Source of the DNA: Prevotellaceae bacterium UBA2718 | Lineage (GTDB): Bacteria; Bacteroidota; Bacteroidia; Bacteroidales; Bacteroidaceae | Direction: 5' to 3' | DNA length: 22,140 nucleotides | Assembly: GCA_002353975.1 (NCBI GenBank) | Contig: DEKQ01000058.1 | Coordinates: forward strand, 7,673-29,812 | Shown here: piece by piece, positions 7,741-14,755 of the stretch | Layout: each line of letters starts with the position of its first letter | How positions within the stretch are numbered: the stretch's first letter is position 1 | Notes under the pieces: model-generated | Told to the model about the DNA's origin: nothing | Database searches by the model: none | What the model saw: only the letters and a program-made list of their open reading frames with translations | Made by a program: the position numbers and the translations under genes

Positions 7741-8430
7741 TCAGCTTACGGACACAAAATAAAACGCAATTAGCGTCAGCCCTACCACGACAGGAACCAC
7801 AAAGCACTCCCTTAAACCTTCTTTTCGGGGAATGTTATGACAGGGCTTTCCGCTACCGACACCCTCTCCGCTTTCTTTAGCAGAGGCGCACAAAATATGC
7901 CCGTAACGCTGCTGCTGCTTTATAGCCGTCCACGCTACGACAGCAGCCAACACGAAACCTCCGAGAATGTCTCCCGGATAATGGAAACCAAGATACACCC
8001 TGGAATAACATACTAATAGAGCCACCGTTGGCATCGTTATATGTATCAGCCTGTTACGCAACCAATAGCACACAACGAATGTCACTAACCAGATATTCGC
8101 CGAATGGGCAGACGGGAAACCGCAGCCGGCACCCCTCCTGTCATTCACTATGTGTACCAGCGATGAAATGGGGTTGTCCGGATTGCTGGGACGCAGTCGG
8201 CCTATCCAGGGACGCAACAGATGGGCATTGCCCCAATCCGTCACAAGCATGCCGCATCCTATCATCAGCAGCACTATCGCCAACTCCCTCCACGAATAGT
8301 TGCGCAAGATGACGTAAACTATTGACAGATAAAACGGTACCCACACCGTCTTCTGGCTGATGCAGTACATCATAGAATCCCAAAAGACGGTGTGGTTAGA
8401 GTTTATCAGAAAGAACAGTTGTTCGTCCAT
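7741..8430 (-). CDS. PAP2-family membrane phosphatase
   Basis: Integral membrane phosphatase of the type-2 phosphatidic acid phosphatase family, probably acting on a lipid phosphate or undecaprenyl pyrophosphate at the periplasmic face. The three signature motifs are present: RPWIGRLRP (residues 73-81; the usual first Lys of KX6RP is Arg), FPSAH (105-109) and SRVYLGFHYPGD (143-154) with the catalytic His150 and Asp154. Several hydrophobic segments surround them. An unusual polar stretch (about 175-205) and one more hydrophobic segment form the C-terminus. Its ATG directly abuts the nhaD stop (TAA|ATG, no gap), so the two are probably translationally coupled. The substrate cannot be assigned. 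Confidence 0.88.
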   Translation of the reverse strand: MDEQLFFLINSNHTVFWDSMMYCISQKTVWVPFYLSIVYVILRNYSWRELAIVLLMIGCGMLVTDWGNAHLLRPWIGRLRPSNPDNPISSLVHIVNDRRGAGCGFPSAHSANIWLVTFVVCYWLRNRLIHITMPTVALLVCYSRVYLGFHYPGDILGGFVLAAVVAWTAIKQQQRYGHILCASAKESGEGVGSGKPCHNIPRKEGLRECFVVPVVVGLTLIAFYFVSVS

Positions 8431-9753
8431 TTAGAATATATATGTCTTCTCAAGCCAGTAGCAAACGATACCTGCCACATAGCCCACGAAGGCTATCCAA
8501 GTTACGTTCTTCATGTACCAGCCGAAGGTGAGCTTCTCAAGTCCCATAACGACTACGCCTGCAGCAGAGCCGATAATGAGCATCGAGCCACCAACGCCTG
8601 CACAGTAAGCCAGCAGCTGCCAGAAGATACCGTCAACACCGAAGTCTGTACCGGCAGCACCCATTGGATACATCTTCATGGCACCGGCTACGAGAGGCAC
8701 ATTGTCCACGATTGAAGAGAGGACGCCGATAGCGCCTGTCACGAGGTAATGGTTTCCAATCGTCTGGTCAAGCCACTCGCCAAGTGAGCGCAGCACGCCA
8801 ATCTCAGAGAGCGTGGCAACAGCCATAAGGATGCCGAGGAAGAAGAGGATGGTTGACATATCGATGCGGGTGAGCATCTTGGTAACACGCTTGGCCATTG
8901 GATCGTGCTCGTCATTGCGACGATAGATAATCTCCGTAACGGTCCAAAGAATAGCGAGAACGAGCAGGATGCCCATGAATGGAGGCAGCTCCGTAAGTGA
9001 GTGGAACACAGGCACTGAGCACAGACCACCTACACCAAGGATAAAGATAATATTACGCTCCATTTTTGTGATATTGCTTATCTCTGCCTCACGCTTATCC
9101 ACTACTTTTGGCAGCTCACCATGCAGGTGCAATTGCATAACGGCGGTAGGCACGATAAATGCGATGAAGGAAGGAACGATAATCTCAGAGATTACGCCCA
9201 AGGCAGTAATCATCTTGCCGTTCCAGAGCATGATGGTCGTAACATCGCCTATAGGCGAGAAAGCTCCGCCGGCGTTGGCAGCGATGATGACACATACGGC
9301 AAACCACATGCGGTCGTTCGTGTCCTGCACCAGTTTGCGCAGAATCATAATCATCACGATAGACGTAGTGAGGTTGTCGAGCACAGCTGAAAGGATAGCA
9401 GTCATGAAGGCTATCTTCCACAGCAGCGAGCGCTTGGTCTTGGAAGCCAGGGCACCGCGAACCCAGTTGAAGCCTCCGTGCTGATCCACTATCTCCACGA
9501 TGGTCATAGCGCCCATCAGGAAGAACAGGGTGGTACCGGCCTCACCGAGGTTCCGCTCAATAGCCTCGCCCAGCTCCCAGCCGGCAGGCAACGAAATACC
9601 GAGCATGTCTGCGTGGCCCACCGCAAGGAGTGTCCAGCATACCACACACATCAAGATGGCAATAGCTGCCTTGTTGATTTTTGTCACGCTCTCTACGGCA
9701 ATAAAAAAGTAGCCAATGACGAAAGCTGTAACAATAATTGTAATTGTTGACAT
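8431..9753 (-). CDS. nhaD: Na+/H+ antiporter, NhaD type
   Basis: Inner-membrane antiporter of the ion transporter superfamily exporting Na+ (or Li+) in exchange for protons. At 440 residues it has about 12 hydrophobic segments. Conserved polar membrane motifs typical of NhaD are LDNLTTS (125-131), NAGGAFSPIGDVTT (160-173) and SSIVDNVPLVAGAM (347-359). The DN pair repeated in both halves fits the inverted-repeat fold. The N-terminus (MSTITIIVTAFVIGYF) goes straight into a membrane segment, supporting the ATG at 9753. Transcription is predicted from 9895-9926, leaving a leader of about 130 nt occupied by 19-bp degenerate repeats. It is followed without gap by the PAP2 gene. Confidence 0.92.
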   Translation of the reverse strand: MSTITIIVTAFVIGYFFIAVESVTKINKAAIAILMCVVCWTLLAVGHADMLGISLPAGWELGEAIERNLGEAGTTLFFLMGAMTIVEIVDQHGGFNWVRGALASKTKRSLLWKIAFMTAILSAVLDNLTTSIVMIMILRKLVQDTNDRMWFAVCVIIAANAGGAFSPIGDVTTIMLWNGKMITALGVISEIIVPSFIAFIVPTAVMQLHLHGELPKVVDKREAEISNITKMERNIIFILGVGGLCSVPVFHSLTELPPFMGILLVLAILWTVTEIIYRRNDEHDPMAKRVTKMLTRIDMSTILFFLGILMAVATLSEIGVLRSLGEWLDQTIGNHYLVTGAIGVLSSIVDNVPLVAGAMKMYPMGAAGTDFGVDGIFWQLLAYCAGVGGSMLIIGSAAGVVVMGLEKLTFGWYMKNVTWIAFVGYVAGIVCYWLEKTYIF

Positions 9754-9788
9754 GATTTTGTTTTAGTTGATATTATTTGTTTTGACTA

Positions 9789-9901
9789 TAATTCACGGTC
9801 TTGAATGCAATTCGCAGCCTTGTGTACACTTCGCATCTTTGGCTGCAATTCGCGTCTTGAACGCAATTTGCGGTCATTACAATAATTTGCGCTGCAAAGG
9901 T
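9789..9901. repeat. Six degenerate 19-bp tandem units in the nhaD leader
   Basis: On the plus strand, units start at 9789, 9808, 9827, 9846, 9864 and 9883 (19, 19, 19, 18, 19 and 19 bp). Each opens with a variant of CAATTCGC (TAATTCAC, CAATTCGC, CACTTCGC, CAATTCGC, CAATTTGC, TAATTTGC), then about 11 looser bases often containing TCTTG. The array fills most of the space between the predicted nhaD -7 element and the start codon, so it would be transcribed as GCGAATTG-type repeats. The last unit overlaps the -7 element. Confidence 0.65.
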
Positions 9902-9926
9902 ACAAATAATCTTTCATTTCCACAAA
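9895..9926 (-). promoter_or_regulatory. Bacteroidetes-type promoter of nhaD
   Basis: On the minus strand TTTG (9923-9926) and TACCTTTG (9895-9902) lie 20 nt apart, a good match to the -33/-7 consensus. Predicted transcription runs left through the 19-bp repeats into nhaD and the PAP2 gene. Confidence 0.72.
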
Positions 9927-10074
9927 CGGTCCCGCAAAAGACAAAAATTAAAGGCTGTATTTTAACACGTTTTTACAATTGCACATTTCGCAATTAGGTA
10001 GTCCTCCGTGTATCATGCTGCACTATACCATATTTCACCATTCATACGCGGGACAAAGCCAACAGTCCGCACCT

Positions 10075-10162
10075 GACGGAAAGATTTTCCGTACCGTTAC
10101 GGAAAGTTTTTCCGCACGCGACGGAAAAAGTTTCCGCACGTGACGGAAAAAACCGTTCGCAT
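10075..10162. repeat. GACGGAAA-type 22-bp palindromic tandem array
   Basis: Units start at 10075 (23 bp), 10098 (22 bp), 10120 (22 bp) and 10142 (partial). Each opens with GACGGAAA or TACGGAAA and, in the first three, closes with TTTCCG(T/C)AC, so each unit is itself an inverted repeat. A degenerate earlier unit ending TCCGCACCT may lie at 10051-10074. The array lies between the divergent nhaD and rhaB promoters and is not predicted to be transcribed from either. Confidence 0.75.
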
Positions 10163-10263
10163 ACTTTTTGGGCACAAAAAATCTATTTCGCAAATGCCAT
10201 ATAGTCAGTACGCGGATTTTGCCCCTGATTATCTTTCTCCCTGCGAGGAGTTTTCTCTCCCTT

Positions 10264-10396
10264 AAAGGGAAGTTACTTACACGTCGGAGTTAAGTTACTC
10301 ATCTCCCCGAGTTAAGTTACTCACCTCTCCGAGTCAAGTTACTCACCTCCTCGAGCCAAGTTACTCACCTCCTCGAGCCAAGCTACTCGCGACACG
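10264..10396. repeat. GAG(T/C)(T/C)AAGTTACTC 22-bp tandem array upstream of rhaB
   Basis: Five units of exactly 22 bp start at 10287, 10309, 10331, 10353 and 10375. The core is GAGTTAAGTTACTC (later GAGTCAAG, then GAGCCAAG) followed by an A/C-CCTC-rich 8 bases. A decayed copy (AAGTTACTTAC) precedes them at 10264-10286. The array ends about 84 bp before the rhaB -7 element. Each unit has the weak internal symmetry GAGT...ACTC. Confidence 0.8.
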
Positions 10397-10479
10397 GAGG
10401 CATGAAGCAAAAACAACAAAAAAGAATATAAAAATGTTAATTTTATAGTATGGAGGCAACATATATCAAGATTTCTTAT

Positions 10480-10487
10480 TACCTTTG
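10480..10487 (+). promoter_or_regulatory. Probable -7 element of the rha operon promoter
   Basis: TACCTTTG matches TAnnTTTG and lies about 40 bases before the rhaB ATG. No TTTG is found at the expected -33 position, so the promoter may need an activator, as expected for an inducible sugar operon. An in-frame ATG at 10485 overlaps this element and is therefore not the rhaB start. Confidence 0.5.
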
Positions 10488-10526
10488 CATCAATTATATT
10501 TACTAAAACTATCAACTAACCAAACT

Positions 10527-11999
10527 ATGAGAAAGTACTTCTTTGCAGTAGATTTAGGAGCCACGAGTGGACGTACAATCGTGGGGAGCCTTAATGATGG
10601 TAAGATTGAACTTGAGGAGCTGACACGTTTCCCGAACAATCTCATTGAAGTAAACGGACATTTCTATTGGGACATCTATGCTCTCTATTTTGAGATTATC
10701 AAAGGGTTGAAGGCCGCAAAGCAGCGTGATTTGGACATTACCTCAATTGGTATTGACACATGGGGCGTGGATTTCGTCTGCGTAGCCCCCGACGGCACCA
10801 TCAGCCAGCCTATCGCCTACAGAGACCCGCATACGTTTGATGCGATGGAGGACTACCTTGAGAACGTGATGTCGCGCGACAAGGTGTATGACGCTACGGG
10901 CATACAGTTCCTCAACTTCAACAGTATCTTCCAGCTCTATGCCATGAGGCGTGCAGGCAACAGTGCGCTGAATAATGCCCAGAAGATTCTGTTCATCCCA
11001 GATGCGCTGAGCTATATGCTAACCGGCAACATGGTATGCGAATACACTATCGCATCTACATCTCAGCTGCTGAATCCACGCACAGGACAGCTTGACCCTC
11101 GTCTGTTAGCGTCGCTGTCGCTCACGCAGAGCCAATTCGGACGCATGGTGAACCCGGGAGAGATGATAGGAACCCTGACGAGCGCCGTGCAGAAGGAGAC
11201 GGGATTGGGAGCCATTCCGGTCGTAGCGGTTGCCGGTCACGACACAGCCTCTGCGGTTGCTGCCGTTCCTGCTGCTAATGAGAATTTCGCATACCTCTCA
11301 TCCGGTACATGGAGCCTGATGGGCATAGAGTCAAAAGAAGCTATTATCAATAAGTTGTCATACGAGCGCAACTTTACCAACGAAGGCGGAATAGAGGGCA
11401 CGACGCGATTCCTGAAGAATATCTGCGGAATGTGGCTCTACGAGCGTTGCCGCAAGGAATGGACGGATGCTCCGCAGTCACACGCAGAACTGCAGGCAGA
11501 GGCCATCAAGCAACCGGCATTCCAAAGCCTCATAAATCCTGACGATGAGATGTTTGCCAACCCGTCGTCTATGGTGGAGGCGATACAGACATACTGCCGC
11601 AAGACGGGACAGCACGTGCCGGAGGGATATGCTGAGATATGCCGCTGCATCTTCGATTCTCTCGCGCTGCGATACAGACAAGTGTTCACATACCTCACGG
11701 AAATGGCCGCATTCCCCATCAACGTGCTTCACATCATAGGTGGCGGCTCGCTTAACAACTACCTCAATCAGTTCACGGCCAATTCGTGCGGAGTGGAAGT
11801 GCTGGCAGGACCTCAGGAGGGTACGGCCCTGGGCAACATCATGGTGCAGGCAAAGGCAGCCAACGAGGTGAGAGACCTCTGGGATATGCGCCGCGTAATA
11901 GCCAACAGCCTGGAGCTGAAGCGCTTCACGCCTACCGACAAGACAGAATGGGACGCAGCATACAAGAAGTTTGAGGAGATCATAGCAAAGAAGGGCTAA
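10527..11999 (+). CDS. rhaB: L-rhamnulokinase
   Basis: FGGY-family sugar kinase phosphorylating L-rhamnulose to L-rhamnulose-1-phosphate with ATP. At 490 residues it is essentially the length of E. coli RhaB. It shows the N-terminal ATPase loop FAVDLGATSGRT (6-17), IGIDTWGVDF (74-83), the catalytic-base segment AGHDTASA (D239), YLSSGTWSLMG (256-266) and the C-terminal adenosine loop HIIGGGSLNNYL. I start at MRKYFFAVDLG because a longer in-frame start (10485) lies inside the -7 promoter element. It is the first gene of rhaB-rhaA-rhaT-rhaD. No rhamnose regulator is adjacent. Confidence 0.95.
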   Translation: MRKYFFAVDLGATSGRTIVGSLNDGKIELEELTRFPNNLIEVNGHFYWDIYALYFEIIKGLKAAKQRDLDITSIGIDTWGVDFVCVAPDGTISQPIAYRDPHTFDAMEDYLENVMSRDKVYDATGIQFLNFNSIFQLYAMRRAGNSALNNAQKILFIPDALSYMLTGNMVCEYTIASTSQLLNPRTGQLDPRLLASLSLTQSQFGRMVNPGEMIGTLTSAVQKETGLGAIPVVAVAGHDTASAVAAVPAANENFAYLSSGTWSLMGIESKEAIINKLSYERNFTNEGGIEGTTRFLKNICGMWLYERCRKEWTDAPQSHAELQAEAIKQPAFQSLINPDDEMFANPSSMVEAIQTYCRKTGQHVPEGYAEICRCIFDSLALRYRQVFTYLTEMAAFPINVLHIIGGGSLNNYLNQFTANSCGVEVLAGPQEGTALGNIMVQAKAANEVRDLWDMRRVIANSLELKRFTPTDKTEWDAAYKKFEEIIAKKG

Positions 12000-12035
12000 G
12001 ATATTAACTCAACTTTCTGAAGTAGTTAAGTAGCC

Positions 12036-12134
12036 AGTAGTTAAGTAGTTAAGACTATACAAAGAACCTCATTTGAGAACTATTTGGCAATTCATAGCAG
12101 ATAACTGTACTAATGTCTTAACTCCTTAACTCCT
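12036..12134 (+). repeat. Long imperfect hairpin in the rhaB-rhaA gap
   Basis: AGTAGTTAAGTAGTTAAGAC (12036-12055) pairs with GTCTTAACTCCTTAACTCCT (12115-12134) at 18 of 20 positions, enclosing a 59-nt loop. The right arm belongs to three exact TTAACTCC units (12118-12141). A short hairpin, GCTCAA-GAAG-TTGAGC (12147-12162), follows. It may separate rhaB and rhaA expression or protect the 5' end of a processed rhaA message. Confidence 0.5.
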
Positions 12135-12250
12135 TAACTCCTGAAAGCTCAAGAAGTTGAGCGAAGCGAAACTTGAATACAAAAAAAATAACTCGCAACA
12201 TAAATTTTTAACGATAAACAAAATCAATAATTCTCTAAAAAACCAAAACA

Positions 12251-13504
12251 ATGAAAACAGAACTTATTTCTAAGGCTTATGAGGTAGCCAAGGAGCGCTA
12301 CGCTGAGATTGGTATCGATACCGAAAAAGTACTCAAGCAGTTGCAGGACTTCCACCTGTCACTCCATTGCTGGCAGGCAGACGACGTAAAGGGCTTTGAG
12401 GTACAGGCAGGCGCAATGTCGGGCGGTATCCAGTCAACCGGTGACTTCCCTGGCGCAGCACGCAATATCGACGAACTCCGTCAGGACATCCTCAAGGCAA
12501 AGTCTCTCATCCCAGGTAACCACCGTCTGAACCTCCACGAGATTTACGGTGACTTCAAGGGCAAGGTTGTTGACCGCGACGAGGTAACAGTAGAGTACTT
12601 CCAGTCTTGGATTGACTGGGCAAAGGAGAATAACACCAAGCTCGACTTCAACTCTTCTTCTTTCTCTCACCCAAAGTCCGGCTCTCTGTCATTGGCAAAC
12701 CCTGACGAGAGCATCCGCAAGTTCTGGGTAGAGCACACAAAGCGTTGCCGTGACATCGCCAATGCTATGGGTGAGGCACAGAATGACCCATGTATCATGA
12801 ACCTCTGGGTGCACGACGGTTGCAAGGACGTATCCGTGAACCACGCTCTCTATCGCAACACCCTGAAGAAGTCTCTTGACGAGGTATTCGAGAAGAAGCA
12901 GCCAATGATGAAGGATTGTATCGAGGGTAAGGTATTCGGTATCGGTCTTGAGTCATTCACCGTCGGTTCACACGACTTCTACACAGCATACGCTGCACAG
13001 AACGATAAGATTCTGACCATCGACACAGGTCACTATCACCCAACAGAGTCTCCTGCCGACAAGGTTTCTGCCGTTCTGCCATTCATCAAGGAGCTGATGC
13101 TTCACGTATCACGCCCAGTACGTTGGGACTCTGACCACGTAACCATCATGGACGACCCAACTCAGGAGCTGTTCTTTGAGATTGTACGTGCCGGCGCACT
13201 TGACCGCGTACACTACGGCCTTGACTTCTTCGACGGTTCTATCAACCGTATCGGTGCATACGTTATCGGTTCTCGCTCTGCACAGAAGTGCATGCTGCGC
13301 GCTCTGCTCGAGCCAAAGGAGTGCATCTCTAAGCTTGAGCTTGCCGGTGAGGGCTACAAGGTGCTCGCACTCATCGAGGAGCAGAAGGCTATGCCTTGGC
13401 AGGCAGTATATGACGAGTTCTGCGTACGCAACAACGTACCTGTAGGCTCTGACTTCATTGCCGAAATCGACAAGTACGTAGCCGACGTAACAAGCAAGAG
13501 ATAA
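12251..13504 (+). CDS. rhaA: L-rhamnose isomerase
   Basis: Cytosolic, metal-dependent (Mn/Zn) isomerase converting L-rhamnose to L-rhamnulose. The 417 residues match the usual length of about 419. The N-terminal SLHCWQADDVKGFE, then SGGIQSTGDFPG, are strongly conserved in RhaA. The metal and substrate residues of the TIM barrel appear in FGIGLESFTVGSHDF, TIDTGHYHPTESPADK, RWDSDHVTIMDD and HYGLDFFDGSINR. The 251-bp gap from rhaB holds repeats and an A-rich leader before the ATG, with no strong Shine-Dalgarno. Codon choice (CGT, TCT, GAC, GTA) differs from the neighbouring genes and suggests high expression. Confidence 0.97.
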   Translation: MKTELISKAYEVAKERYAEIGIDTEKVLKQLQDFHLSLHCWQADDVKGFEVQAGAMSGGIQSTGDFPGAARNIDELRQDILKAKSLIPGNHRLNLHEIYGDFKGKVVDRDEVTVEYFQSWIDWAKENNTKLDFNSSSFSHPKSGSLSLANPDESIRKFWVEHTKRCRDIANAMGEAQNDPCIMNLWVHDGCKDVSVNHALYRNTLKKSLDEVFEKKQPMMKDCIEGKVFGIGLESFTVGSHDFYTAYAAQNDKILTIDTGHYHPTESPADKVSAVLPFIKELMLHVSRPVRWDSDHVTIMDDPTQELFFEIVRAGALDRVHYGLDFFDGSINRIGAYVIGSRSAQKCMLRALLEPKECISKLELAGEGYKVLALIEEQKAMPWQAVYDEFCVRNNVPVGSDFIAEIDKYVADVTSKR

Positions 13505-13529
13505 TGCTTCGCTACGCTCAGAGTGAATA

Positions 13530-13617
13530 ATCAATAGTGAAAAGTGAATAATACAGATTGCCTGTTGACAGACAGAGAGCGTCAAGTGGTGACTTGTGTT
13601 ATTCACTATTCGTTATA
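13530..13617 (+). repeat. Inverted repeat in the rhaA-rhaT gap
   Basis: AGTGAATAA (13543-13551) is complementary to TTATTCACT (13599-13607), and AATAGTGA just before the left arm echoes TCACTATT on the right. In mRNA this could fold with a 47-nt loop between rhaA and rhaT. No U-run follows, so it is not a standard terminator. It may set the lower level of rhaT relative to rhaA. Confidence 0.4.
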
Positions 13618-13642
13618 GAATACGCCTTCAATAAGAATAACA

Positions 13643-14677
13643 ATGGAATTAATAATAGGATTACTTATCATCGCCATCGGAGCCTTCTGCCAATCCAGCT
13701 GCTACGTGCCTATCAACAAGATCAAGAACTGGTCCTGGGAGTCGTACTGGATAGTGCAGGGAGTCTTCGCCTGGCTGGTACTACCCTTCCTGGGTGCTCT
13801 GCTGGCCGTTCCTGCCGGTGAGTCGTTGTTCGGACTCTTTGCCGGTGCACCCACGTTTAATCTCTGGATGACAATACTCTTCGGTGTCCTGTGGGGAGTG
13901 GGCGGCCTTACCTTCGGCCTCTCTATGCGCTATCTTGGCGTGGCACTCGGACAGAGTATCGCCCTCGGCACGTGTGCCGGCCTGGGTACGATAATGGGAC
14001 CTGTGCTGCTCAATATCTTCTTCCCTGAGCTCAATGCGCTTGAGTCACTCACCTTTGCCGTAATACTCGGTGTGGTTGTGACGCTGCTCGGTATCGCCAT
14101 CATCGGTGTTGCGGGCTCTATGAAGAGCGCGGCACTCTCTGAGGAGGAGAAGAAAGCTGCGGTGAAGGACTTCAACTTCCCGAAGGGATTGGCTATAGCC
14201 CTGCTTGCAGGATTCATGAGCGGTTGCTTCAACGTAGGTCTTGAGTTTGGTAAGGAAATCAATTTCGGCGAGCTGACCGACCCGATGTTCCGCACATTGC
14301 CAGCCACATTCCTCGTTACCTTTGGAGGCTTTATCACCAATATGATATACTGCTTCTACCAGAATCATGTCAACAACACATGGGGCGATTATAAAAAAGG
14401 TGACGTGTGGTTCAACAATCTCTTCTTCTGCCTGCTGGCCGGTGCGCTGTGGTATTCACAGTTCTTCGGATTGGCACTCGGCAAGGGATTCCTCGGAGCA
14501 TCACCAACGCTGATGACCCTTTCCTTCTGCATCCTCATGGCACTCAACGTGGTATTCTCTAACGTATGGGGAATCATACTGAAAGAGTGGAAGGGCTGTT
14601 CACCAAAGACCATAGCAGTATTAATCTGCGGCATCATAGTACTGGTAATCTCATGCTTCCTGCCACAGCTAATCTAA
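13643..14677 (+). CDS. rhaT: L-rhamnose:proton symporter
   Basis: Inner-membrane permease importing L-rhamnose with H+. At 344 residues it equals E. coli RhaT in length and has about ten hydrophobic segments. Family-typical stretches are the N-terminal SSCYVPINKIKNWSWESYW and WGVGGLTFGLSMRYLGVALG, then GFMSGCFNVGLEFGK and NNLFFCLLAGALWYSQFFG. The central polar loop (SAALSEEEKKAAVKDFNFPK) is the expected cytoplasmic connector. It follows rhaA after 138 bp containing an inverted repeat and precedes rhaD by 78 bp. It imports the substrate for the flanking enzymes. Confidence 0.95.
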   Translation: MELIIGLLIIAIGAFCQSSCYVPINKIKNWSWESYWIVQGVFAWLVLPFLGALLAVPAGESLFGLFAGAPTFNLWMTILFGVLWGVGGLTFGLSMRYLGVALGQSIALGTCAGLGTIMGPVLLNIFFPELNALESLTFAVILGVVVTLLGIAIIGVAGSMKSAALSEEEKKAAVKDFNFPKGLAIALLAGFMSGCFNVGLEFGKEINFGELTDPMFRTLPATFLVTFGGFITNMIYCFYQNHVNNTWGDYKKGDVWFNNLFFCLLAGALWYSQFFGLALGKGFLGASPTLMTLSFCILMALNVVFSNVWGIILKEWKGCSPKTIAVLICGIIVLVISCFLPQLI

Positions 14678-14713
14678 GGTGAGACAATGTATTACAAATG
14701 TCTTACATATGTC

Positions 14714-14746
14714 TTAACTCCTAATCTTCTTAACTCCTTAACTTCC
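14714..14746 (+). repeat. TTAACTCC 8-bp array before rhaD
   Basis: TTAACTCC (14714-14721), TAATCTTC, TTAACTCC (14730-14737) and TTAACTTCC follow in 8-bp phase and end 9 bases before the rhaD ATG. The same GTCTTAACTCC start and 8-bp period occur before rhaA at 12115-12141. Confidence 0.6.
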
Positions 14747-14755
14747 AAAAAAAAT

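Noticed and set aside
10075..10396. CRISPR array in the nhaD-rhaB spacer
   Set aside because: The units are contiguous 22-bp tandem repeats with no unique spacers, and no cas genes are present.
10485..10526. Upstream in-frame start of rhaB adding 14 residues
   Set aside because: The ATG overlaps the predicted -7 promoter element, and the added residues do not resemble the kinase N-terminus.
13109..13606. 165-codon minus-strand frame opposite the end of rhaA
   Set aside because: Shadow of the strongly biased rhaA coding sequence; its N-terminus falls in the hairpin-rich gap.
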